8,610 nucleotides of DNA, taken from positions 1-8,610 of the forward strand of contig SICW01000031.1 in NCBI GenBank assembly GCA_009691355.1, written 5' to 3'. The DNA is from Candidatus Woesearchaeota archaeon (lineage in GTDB: Archaea; Nanobdellota; Nanobdellia; SCGC-AAA011-G17; GW2011-AR17). The notes under the pieces are model-generated. The model had not been told where the DNA came from, ran no database searches, and was given only the letters and a program-made list of their open reading frames with translations. The position numbers were made by a program, and so were the translations under genes. Positions 1 through 7,400 of this stretch are shown piece by piece (position 1 is the stretch's first letter; each line of letters starts with the position of its first letter).

Positions 1-672
1 GATACTACTCATGATGATGATTGTACTGCTGCAAGAGATAATAAAGAAGCTGAATGTACAGCTAATACTTATTGTGTTAGTACCTATGAGGCAGGTTATA
101 GTTGTGGTGCTACTGGAGACTGTATAACGGCCACTTCTTTAGTGAGCCATTCTTCTAGCACGACTACGAATGTAGCAAATGGATATGCTTGTGCTTCTGC
201 TTCAGAATGTAGAAGTGGTTTTTGTATTTCTTGGGTTTGTGTTGCAGAGTGTAATGATAGAATTTGTGATACTGGCTATATATGTGATACCACTACGGAT
301 ATGACAAGTGCTAGGTATAATCTTTGTTTTACCTCCTGTACGGATGATAGTGCTTGTGATACTGCTTCTAGTTATTCTTGTTCTACTACTGATGGTACTG
401 AGGGTACTTGTGGACTTACCATTCCAGTTGCGGATATTTCTGTAGGAAGAGTGTCGGCAATAGAAAAAGAGAATGCTGCTTCTATTGCTACTGTAGCCCC
501 TACTCTTGTTAATCAAAACCCTGCTGATACTATATCTGCTGCAGCTTCTTCTCCTCAAGCTGCAAAGAAAAAAACTATTGAAGTTTCAACACCTGATTTT
601 GGTGCTCCTCTAGAGGAAGATGAAAAAAATGTCCTTGTTCGTTTTTTTAACTGGCTCGCTTTTCGGGATTAG
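1..672 (+). CDS. Cys-rich secreted protein, 5'-truncated, aromatic C-terminal tail
   Basis: The frame is open from the first base, so the gene begins upstream; 223 residues are visible, and the GTG at 142 is an internal Val rather than a start. Residues 8-137 are a Cys-rich domain with closely spaced pairs, for example CTDDSACD and CNDRICDTGYIC. This resembles small disulfide-rich extracellular modules of the C-x(2-3)-D-x-x-C type. Residues 138-200 are a Cys-free Ala/Ser/Thr-rich linker. Residues 202-223 run from APLEEDEK into LVRFFNWLAFRD, a short hydrophobic tail that recurs in the next two frames. The cysteine content implies an oxidising, extracellular location, so a signal peptide is expected in the missing part. 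The function is not recognised. It is probably a paralogue of the gene at 1074, and binding or surface decoration is the most one can suggest. Confidence 0.85.
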   Translation, partial: DTTHDDDCTAARDNKEAECTANTYCVSTYEAGYSCGATGDCITATSLVSHSSSTTTNVANGYACASASECRSGFCISWVCVAECNDRICDTGYICDTTTDMTSARYNLCFTSCTDDSACDTASSYSCSTTDGTEGTCGLTIPVADISVGRVSAIEKENAASIATVAPTLVNQNPADTISAAASSPQAAKKKTIEVSTPDFGAPLEEDEKNVLVRFFNWLAFRD

Positions 673-688
673 TTCTTTCAGGAAAGCT

Positions 689-697
689 CTATAATTA
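689..697 (+). promoter_or_regulatory. Possible TATA box for the short Cys frame
   Basis: The sequence ctataatta follows the purine-rich ggaaag (681-686), which could act as a BRE. A start site about 27 nt downstream would fall near 719, just before GAGG (721-724) and the in-frame TTG at 734. This would support TTG 734 as the start, but the match is weak and there is no second line of evidence. Confidence 0.25.
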
Positions 698-1033
698 TTG
701 AACTCTTCTTTTTTTAAAAAGAGGAAGATATATTTGGATTCTAAAGCCGCACAAAAAATTAAAGGGTATGTTATTCCTGTTGATATGAATGGAGCATGTC
801 TTAAAATTGATGGGAATTCTATTAATTGCTTGGGTATAGGTTACTCTGTCACTGCGTGTAATAGTGCCTGTGTTAATTTAGCTGGAACGTATTATGCAAA
901 AGATTCAGCATGTGCTTCTTGGACGAATACCAGTGAAGGAGCTACTGGATCTAGGGCGCCTGCGTATATAGATGAAAAAGAAAATTTTTGGGTTAGTTTT
1001 TTTTCATGGCTATTTATGTTTGAGTGGGGCTAG
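698..1033 (+). CDS. Short Cys-containing protein with aromatic C-terminal tail; possible gene remnant
   Basis: This is an open frame of at most 111 residues (TTG at 698, just after an in-frame TAA at 692). Other possible starts are TTG 734, which has GAGG at 721-724, and ATG 785. No start gives a signal peptide: the N-terminus is Lys/Arg-rich and polar. Residues 30-75 hold five cysteines, including a C-x3-C pair (ACNSACVN). Residues 87-111 carry the tail: APAYIDEK, then NFWVSFFSWLFMFEWG. The DNA coding for the tail is visibly similar to that of the preceding gene (gatgaaaaa, then a T-run, then tggct), which points to tandem duplication. Lacking a signal peptide while keeping cysteines and the tail is odd. 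It may be a 5'-truncated duplicate that is decaying, or a real small protein exported by another route. The frame itself is clear; its expression is not. Confidence 0.55.
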   Translation: MNSSFFKKRKIYLDSKAAQKIKGYVIPVDMNGACLKIDGNSINCLGIGYSVTACNSACVNLAGTYYAKDSACASWTNTSEGATGSRAPAYIDEKENFWVSFFSWLFMFEWG

Positions 1034-1042
1034 AGAGAAAGA

Positions 1043-1050
1043 TTTATAAG
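1043..1050 (+). promoter_or_regulatory. Archaeal TATA box, leaderless promoter of the 1074 gene
   Basis: The box tttataag is preceded by the purine-rich gagagaaag, which suits a BRE. Its centre lies about 27 nt before ATG 1074, the normal archaeal TATA-to-start-site distance, so transcription would begin at or within a base or two of the ATG. It fits within the 40-nt gap after the previous frame. The region aligns at the same offset with the promoter upstream of 2447. Confidence 0.65.
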
Positions 1051-1073
1051 TTTGTAGGATCTTGATTGTCTTT

Positions 1074-2198
1074 ATGGTGGGGAAAAAGAGTTTTGTGATT
1101 TTGCTTGTGTTTAGTGTGTTATTTTCTTTTTCTGTGGTGAGTACTTGTATTACTGATGAAGATTGTAGTGGGTATGCTTGTGGCTCTATTAATAATTGTG
1201 CAACGTCATGTTCTTATTATCTGATTGAAAATGAGCATACTACTTCTGCAACATATTGTGATGATGAAGGACTTACGGTGTATGCTTGTGATACTAATGA
1301 TGAATGTACTATTGATAGTGATGCTGATGGGGTTGCGGATATAGATCAAGATTTAAACTCTTGTTCAACTGATGATGATTGTGATCCTGATTCAGCTTGT
1401 TATAGTGCTGATTATTGTATTACTTGTGTTGATGAAGATGGTTATGATCCTTATACTCAAGATACAAATGTTGCTGGTGTTGATGAATCAAGCCAGTCTG
1501 CGAAATATGAGATTTCTGCGGGAGCTTGTTATGGGTCTAGTGCTACTTATGAATATACTTGTATTATAGAGGAGGGTGATAGTGGTGTAGACCATACCTT
1601 TGTTGATGTTAATACTATTGATTGTTTAAGTGGGCCTTGTGCTAATGGTGCGTGTAATGGTTCTGCAGGTTGTAGTACTTCTAGCACTTCTTGTGTTGAA
1701 GGTTATCTCTGTGATACTGATATGAGTTCGGGTACTTATGATACTTGTGTTGCCTATTGTGGCTTTACTGAAACTGAATGTAATGATGGTGTTGATAATG
1801 ATGGGAATGGTGTAGCTGATTACTTTGGATCATGTGAATTGAGTGATGGGACATTTATTAATTGTTTTGATACTTTTGAAACTTGGTATACAGATATACT
1901 GGGCAATGATTCTTCTGATGGTGATCAATATCTTAGTGGAGAAGATTATGTCTATTACCTCATTGATATTGCTGGTATAGAAACTATTCCTAATTATTGT
2001 AGTGATGTTTGTCTAGGAGAAGATTTAGTTGATGGTATTGATGGTTTAGGGGGGACATATTATAGTTCAGATGATTCTCATTGTGTAAGTCCATTAGACC
2101 CTTATGAAGGGACGGGTACAGGAACGTATGCTCCGGAAGTTGCAAGTGAAGAAGGTTTCTTTGCTCGTATTTGGAACTGGATTATTTTCTGGAATTAA
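1074..2198 (+). CDS. Secreted Asp/Cys-rich protein with Ca-loop-like motifs and aromatic tail
   Basis: A 374-residue protein. ATG 1074 is preferred over TTG 1062 because it gives a clean signal peptide (MVGKKS, then a hydrophobic core to about residue 22, cleavage near S23/T24) and sits about 27 nt from a TATA box. The mature part is strongly acidic and Cys-rich. It contains knot-like segments at 25-46 (CITDEDCSGYAC), 97-118 (CSTDDDCDPDSAC) and around 205-230. Two acidic loops look like metal sites: DSDADGVADIDQD at 81-93, like thrombospondin type 3 loops, and CNDGVDNDGNGVAD at 236-249, close to the CxDGxDNDxDGxxD motif of MopE-like putative metal-binding repeats. Residues 353-374 form the shared tail (APEVASEEG, then FFARIWNWIIFWN). 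It is likely extracellular and disulfide- and calcium-stabilised. The partner and role are unknown. Confidence 0.88.
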   Translation: MVGKKSFVILLVFSVLFSFSVVSTCITDEDCSGYACGSINNCATSCSYYLIENEHTTSATYCDDEGLTVYACDTNDECTIDSDADGVADIDQDLNSCSTDDDCDPDSACYSADYCITCVDEDGYDPYTQDTNVAGVDESSQSAKYEISAGACYGSSATYEYTCIIEEGDSGVDHTFVDVNTIDCLSGPCANGACNGSAGCSTSSTSCVEGYLCDTDMSSGTYDTCVAYCGFTETECNDGVDNDGNGVADYFGSCELSDGTFINCFDTFETWYTDILGNDSSDGDQYLSGEDYVYYLIDIAGIETIPNYCSDVCLGEDLVDGIDGLGGTYYSSDDSHCVSPLDPYEGTGTGTYAPEVASEEGFFARIWNWIIFWN

Positions 2199-2258
2199 TT
2201 TTTACTCCTAGAATGTTGTTGCAAAAAACGTATTCTCTTCTTTCTATTTGTTCTTGAG

Positions 2259-2270
2259 TTTTTCTTTTTT
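2259..2270 (+). terminator. Poly-T terminator after the Cys-rich cluster
   Basis: A T5 run and a T6 run separated by one C lie about 60 nt after the stop at 2198, within a longer pyrimidine-rich stretch (about 2231-2278). Archaeal transcription commonly ends at such T-tracts without a hairpin, and I see no strong hairpin here. It would separate the Cys-rich genes from the following two-gene unit. Confidence 0.45.
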
Positions 2271-2415
2271 CTGATTTACTTCTGTTGCTAGAACATTAGG
2301 ATCTGTTTCTGTAAAGATACAAAAAGAGTAAGATAAGAAATTGATTTTTGCATTAGGCTTGTAATAAAATCTAAAGAACGTATTTTTCTTCTTTTACTGG
2401 TGCAGTGAAGATAAG

Positions 2416-2424
2416 TATTTAAAG
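2416..2424 (+). promoter_or_regulatory. Archaeal TATA box, leaderless promoter of the two-gene unit
   Basis: The box tatttaaag is preceded by the purine-rich gtgaagataag. Its centre (2420) is 27 nt before ATG 2447, matching the spacing seen for the gene at 1074. No Shine-Dalgarno sequence lies before the ATG, in keeping with a leaderless transcript. It would drive both the pilin-like gene and the overlapping giant gene. Confidence 0.6.
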
Positions 2425-2446
2425 TAAAAATGCCTTGGTCTACCGT

Positions 2447-4435
2447 ATGTATAAAAGGGGGCAGTTGACGTTATTGATCATTCTAGGACTCTTGGTGGTG
2501 AGTTCGGTAGGCTTAGTGTATTACTATAAAGACCAAATTTTTCTTTCAGAATGGGAAAGAGAACGAACGCAGTCTCTTCTTATCCCTACTGAAGCAGAAG
2601 AGCTACATGATCAAATTGGTAATTGTGTGAGTAGCCTTGCAAGTGCCGGAATAACTCTTCTTGGTCAGCAAGGAGGGTATATTACTTTGCCTGAAGACCC
2701 CATTGGCCAAGGCTCTCAAAATCCTTTTTCTAATTCTTTAGAAATTTTTGCCGCAAGTGATTTCAAAACGGTGTACTGGTTTTATCAAGCTGCAAATGGG
2801 GTAGATCACTCACAAGTTCCAACTATTAGTGATATGGAGTATGATCTATCTCAGTTTATGAATAATAATCTTGCTACTTGTGCAAATGATTTTGATCTTT
2901 TCACAAGGTATAATGCTACAGCTGCAGAAATATCTACGGAAGTTGAAATACTAGATGATACAGTCCTTTTTACGGTGAATTATCCTGTACATATTGCTCA
3001 AGATGATTTTACCTTTGATTTTGATGCATTTTATGTTTCTCAAGATGTTCCCTTAGGCTCTCTCTATCAAGCTGCTACAGAAATTATGGATACAGAAAAT
3101 GAAGAGTTTGTTTTTGAAGATTTGAGTTATGATTCTTTGGTATTATACCCCGATCAAGTCCCTCTTTCCTGGGCTGAGTTTGATTGTGAACAAAAAAGCT
3201 GGGATGTTACAGAAGTAGAGAATAATCTTAAGAGTATTCTTTCTGAAAATATTCTTGCAGTCAAAGTACGTGGGACAAAGTATGATGTTAATACAGAAAG
3301 TGATACAAACTATTTTGAATGGGATCTCATAGAGAGTAGTGTTCCTGAAGAAACGTCGGTGAATATTTTTTATTCTACGAACTGGCCATTTTCTATGCAG
3401 GTGTATCCCACACAAGGAAGTACTTTGCAAGAAGATACCCTCACTGGAAGTCCTGCCACTGCTTTTCTCTCTGGACTTTTTTGTTTGAATACCTATAGTT
3501 TTATTTATGATATTAAATATCCTGTACTGATTACATTATATGATGAAGATAGTGATTTTCGATTTCAATTTGCAAGTATGGTGATTTTAGATAATAATCA
3601 AGCAAGGGAAAATACGCAAGGACTTCTGGATTTGAATCCTGTGGAAACAACGATTTGTTCTGATACACAAAGTGAACTTACGGTGAATGTTGTGGAAGTT
3701 GCAGAGGATGGAAGTTTGGTTGACCTTTCTGGAGCTGAAGTAAGTTTTCAATGTATCAATAATCTTTGTCCTTTAGGGAGTACACGAAGTTACGATTCTG
3801 TGTTTGCTGTTCCACCTTGTGTGAATGGACAAGTGATTGCAGAAAAAGAAGGTTATCAGGATGGCATGTCGATTGTGACTACAACTGAAGATGCATCTAC
3901 TACTGTTGTGCTTGAAAAATATTACAACTTGAGCTATGATATTCAGATTGTTGATGCAGAGGGGAATGTGCGTGATCCTACTAGTGATGATGTTTTGTTT
4001 GTTACATTAACCGAAGAAGAGACAGGGTATACGACTACCTTAAGTTATCCTTATCAAGGGGAAAGTGTTCTTCTTATTCCTGGAACTTATACTGTAGATG
4101 GGAAACTCATTAGTGATGTTCCTTTTGATATTAGCATTGATCCGAGTTCTTATACCAAATGTACCAGTGTTCCTCAGATTAGCCTTGGTGGCCTGTTTGG
4201 ATTAGGTGATGATACAAGCTGTACAGATGTTGAAATTAGTGAAGTGGATCTTCAAAGTGTGCTTACTGGAGGAGTAGAACACAGCTGGGATGCTGATAGA
4301 TACGAATTACAAGATGCTTCCCATATTACTTTTTATGTGACTTCTCCTGGAATGCCTGAAAGTGCGGAGGATCTTGAGGATGTGTATACTTATATTGATT
4401 CAGGCTTAGGATATAGGGAGCCGGAGTTTACATGA
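2447..4435 (+). CDS. Pilin-like N-terminus, large surface-anchored protein (QQGGYI type)
   Basis: A 662-residue protein. ATG 2447 is chosen over TTG 2435 for its TATA spacing and because it gives the compact start MYKRGQLTLLIILG. KRG|Q followed by a hydrophobic helix (residues 7-27) resembles archaeal class III (prepilin-type) signal peptides, though the usual Glu at mature position 5 is missing, so it could be a plain membrane anchor. Residues 60-79 (a Cys, then LLGQQGGYI) recall, from memory, a conserved segment of uncharacterised DPANN proteins that share this N-terminus. The middle is a long alpha/beta extracellular region with few cysteines. Residues 409-492 look like a beta-sandwich of PEGA or carboxypeptidase-regulatory type (GAEVSFQC, PPCVNGQVIAEKEGY, VVLEK), followed by a second beta domain at 493-565. 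The stop overlaps the next start as ATGA, so the two products are probably co-translated and may act together at the cell surface. No catalytic motif is seen. Confidence 0.9.
   Translation: MYKRGQLTLLIILGLLVVSSVGLVYYYKDQIFLSEWERERTQSLLIPTEAEELHDQIGNCVSSLASAGITLLGQQGGYITLPEDPIGQGSQNPFSNSLEIFAASDFKTVYWFYQAANGVDHSQVPTISDMEYDLSQFMNNNLATCANDFDLFTRYNATAAEISTEVEILDDTVLFTVNYPVHIAQDDFTFDFDAFYVSQDVPLGSLYQAATEIMDTENEEFVFEDLSYDSLVLYPDQVPLSWAEFDCEQKSWDVTEVENNLKSILSENILAVKVRGTKYDVNTESDTNYFEWDLIESSVPEETSVNIFYSTNWPFSMQVYPTQGSTLQEDTLTGSPATAFLSGLFCLNTYSFIYDIKYPVLITLYDEDSDFRFQFASMVILDNNQARENTQGLLDLNPVETTICSDTQSELTVNVVEVAEDGSLVDLSGAEVSFQCINNLCPLGSTRSYDSVFAVPPCVNGQVIAEKEGYQDGMSIVTTTEDASTTVVLEKYYNLSYDIQIVDAEGNVRDPTSDDVLFVTLTEEETGYTTTLSYPYQGESVLLIPGTYTVDGKLISDVPFDISIDPSSYTKCTSVPQISLGGLFGLGDDTSCTDVEISEVDLQSVLTGGVEHSWDADRYELQDASHITFYVTSPGMPESAEDLEDVYTYIDSGLGYREPEFT
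4423..4426 (+). promoter_or_regulatory. Ribosome binding site GGAG for the giant gene
   Basis: GGAG ends five bases before ATG 4432, inside the 3' end of the previous coding region. It fits an internal, translationally coupled start in an operon, unlike the two leaderless starts elsewhere in the window. It supports 4432 as the true start. Confidence 0.5.
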
Positions 4436-7400
4436 GATCGCCACTTATTGCATTGTTTTGTATTTTTCTGTTTGTGAGTTTTCCTATTGCTCAAGGTGCG
4501 GAAATTGTTGAACCGGAAGATGAAGCGGATACAGGGGCGAGTATTGCAGTGAATGTGAAATCGTACGAGCCTACGATACTTACATCTAATCTTCTTGAAG
4601 ATGGGTCTGTGCCTGTGTATGCTTTCCTTGCAGGCAGTACGGTTGGGACACTTTTGAATTCTAAAACAAATATTGAAACAGAAGATTTTCTTGCTGGTGA
4701 CCCACAATGGTTTGCACCAAATAAATTGGATCCTGATAATTTAGGATATCTTACGGTAACTTTAAAACAATTTGATCCTGATAATTTTGAGATTTGCTCT
4801 AGCGATAGTGCGTGTGATTCTGGATATACCTGTGAAACTGGTGCCTGTATTCCTACGCAAATTAATTTGTCTTTTACTGCAGATATTTGGTTTACTGAAG
4901 CTGAAAGGCTGTATAGTCTTTCTAAAAGTGCCTTGATCTTGCCTTTAGATACTGATGAAGATAGCTGGGCAGAAAATTTAGAGACGTCTAGTGCGCAATA
5001 TGCTTTTTATGGAGGGCGAGGTTTAGTACGGGTAAAGGATATTACTGGCAATACAGTGAGCCTTACCATTTATAGCAATAAAGATTTGTATTTTCCCATT
5101 ATTGGCTCTCCACGAGCAATTGCAGATTTAACTTTGACAAAAGGAGAAACTTCTGATTATATTGATCTAGGGTATACTGATGAACAGGTTATGGGGAATG
5201 CTAAATTTCGTGTGACTTTGAATGATATTAAAGACCCTGCACAAAAGAGAGCAGTTATCTCTGTGACTGTTAATGGTGCACGTTCGGATCTTGTGGTGAC
5301 AGAAGGGCAAACACTTTTCCCTGGATCTGTGTGGACTGTGAAAAGTATTTCTACTGTTGAAGGAAGAACGGGAACGGAGTCTACTTTGATATTGAAAGAT
5401 TCTAAAGGAAATGTAGAAACCATAACCAGTAGTCAGAGTGGTGGTTTGAGTGAAGGAGAGTCTTTACTTTTGAATAAAAAGTTTTATGAAATAACTACGA
5501 AAGTTGAAGATAAAACAAAAGCACTCTTTTTTGATACTGGTTCCAAGATTCTTAATCCTACGAGTATTGATGCTTTAACTCCTATCTTTCGAAATCTGGG
5601 TGTGAATCTGGACGTTTCTGACCTTGAAGGAGATAGTACGAAAACAAATTTACTCACTCTTGTTGAGGGAATGACTTTGAAAGAAGCACTGGTGAAGCTT
5701 CTCCCTGCAGGATATTATTATTCTGTCGAAAGTGATGATGTTCTTTCTCTAAAACAGTTTGCGTCTACAGATCCTTGCATGGATGCAGAAATTTATACTG
5801 TGGATGGAATTGAAGAGACATTACAGGAAGTGAGTGCTGAAGAAAAGTTAAGTAATGATTTGAAACTCAGTATGCTTTGCACTGGAATAAGTGAGTTTAC
5901 TACTATTGTTACAGATTTTGATAGAGAGACTGTTGTTGATACTGGTGATTCTGTGGTTGAAGCTGCGTACTTTAAGATTGGTCAATCTTATGATGCGATT
6001 GCTTTAATTGATGATTTGAGTGCAGAAGAAAAGAAAGGTGCGCAAGAAAAGGCGTTGAAAGCATACCAAGAGCTGATCACAGGAGAAAGTTCTTTTGCTG
6101 ATGCTTCTGTTCAGTTGAGGGTAGAACAGTTGATGAATTCTCTTGTAGGTGATGTGACTTATGGAAGTGCTTCGCTAGAAGATAATGGAAGGTTTGTGTA
6201 TGTGCAATTGAATTCTATACAACAATTGACTGACGATCAACAATCTTCTGCTGTTTTAACAAAAGATGGTATTGATAGCACGTATTATGTGGGAGATAGA
6301 TTATTTGGGACTGATCGTAATACTGAGAAAACAACTACCGCATATAATTGGTATGTATATACTATTAGTGAAGATACTGTGCAAGTACGAAGTGTGTATA
6401 CTTCTTCTGGGAAATCTATTAGCTCGAAGATTATGAGTGTCGGAGGAAGTGCGTTGGTTCTTGATGAAAGTTCTTCTTTTAAAGCGAAAAGTGTGAATTT
6501 GAAAAAGGAAGCATACTTAACTATTACTCCTGGAACTGGAGAAGCATTGCATTCTACGTCTAATTTTAGTATTCATATTCCTATTGAGAGCAGAGCCTTT
6601 GATTTAAACCCTGATAAGATTGATGATCAGATTGCTTTTGCGAAAGCTTTACAGGAACAATTGGATAATACTGTGGAGTGGCTGACACAAGTAGTGAAGA
6701 CGTGGAATTATGTTTGTCTAGGGGTCTTTGCTTTTGTTTCTTTGAAGAGTAGTTTTGCAAGTGCGTCTGCGCAAGCAAGACACGATGCTGTGCATGGTGT
6801 GGATGATGAAAGTGGATGGAGTGCATATTGTGAAGAGAATGGTGGCTATGGGAAACAATACAATACCTACGATAATTGTATGCTTTCCAATGCTCAAGCA
6901 ATTAATACTGATATTCAAACTGCACAAAGTGCAAAAGAAAGTGTTGAAGCAATGAGTGATGAAGAGTTACGTACATCTTTGAGTGGTATTAGTACTGGCT
7001 ATGATAATTTAGAACAATGCCAGAGTCTTTTGGGAAGTGATGTTTTCTTGGATGAAGCAAGTCAAGCAGATTATGTGTATTTGAAACAGTTACAGGCAAG
7101 TGGTGCTTCTGATATGATGGCTGTGGATGATCAACTTGAAACGTATACTGGAAAGAATGATGTGTATCAAGATGCAAAACAGAGTGGATGTAATACTGTT
7201 ACAAAAGCTCTTGCTGATCAGGATAAAGTTGGTGGTGCACTTTATGATTCTAAAGGTATTAGGCTTACTGGAGATGAACTTTTGAATAAACAAAAGGAAA
7301 TTGCTTCAGGTGTGTATGATACTGTGTATGAACAAGAGCTTCTTGCAGGCGAAGTTGAAGGTGTGGAAATTCCTACGGTGAAAACATTCCCTTCACTTGC

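Larger units (their letters stand above)
2199..2446. other. Intergenic region, 248 bases, no gene seen
   Basis: This AT-rich gap holds the T-tract terminator and, at its right end, the promoter of the next gene. A loose direct repeat, aacgtatt followed by a CT-rich run ending in ttcttt, occurs near 2227-2243 and again near 2377-2394. I see no open frame of useful length and no tRNA-like or stable hairpin structure on either strand by eye. Confidence 0.6.

Noticed and set aside
202..558. Minus-strand frame of 118 codons
   Set aside because: It lies wholly inside the Cys-rich gene on the + strand. Its Ser/Thr/Arg/Ile-rich product is the usual mirror of that gene's codons, and no promoter is visible.
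142..672. GTG at 142 as the start of the first gene
   Set aside because: The same frame is open upstream to base 1 and encodes more Cys-rich sequence of the same style, so the gene is simply cut by the window edge.
702..727. Hairpin terminator at the T7/A5 run after the first gene
   Set aside because: The T-run abuts the A-run with almost no loop, and the flanking CTTC/GAAG pairing needs a bulge. The T7 could still act as a weak archaeal terminator, but the evidence is too thin to call.
1140..1151. Lipobox at VVSTC in the 1074 gene product
   Set aside because: The residue before Cys is Thr rather than Gly, Ala or Ser, and this Cys belongs to the following Cys-knot pattern, so an ordinary signal peptide is the better reading.
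1362..1390. GAT-repeat tract as a microsatellite or CRISPR-like repeat
   Set aside because: These are Asp codons in an acidic protein using one preferred codon; there is no regular repeat-spacer pattern.
1372..1569. Plus-strand frame inside the 1074 gene
   Set aside because: Its product is a low-complexity Ile/Leu/Val/Met string made by reading GAT-rich codons out of frame; the overlapping frame is a convincing secreted protein.
3143..5423. Minus-strand frames at 3143-3430, 4390-4707 and 5157-5423
   Set aside because: All are antisense to two long, well-supported + strand genes, have unconvincing composition, and show no promoter or neighbours.
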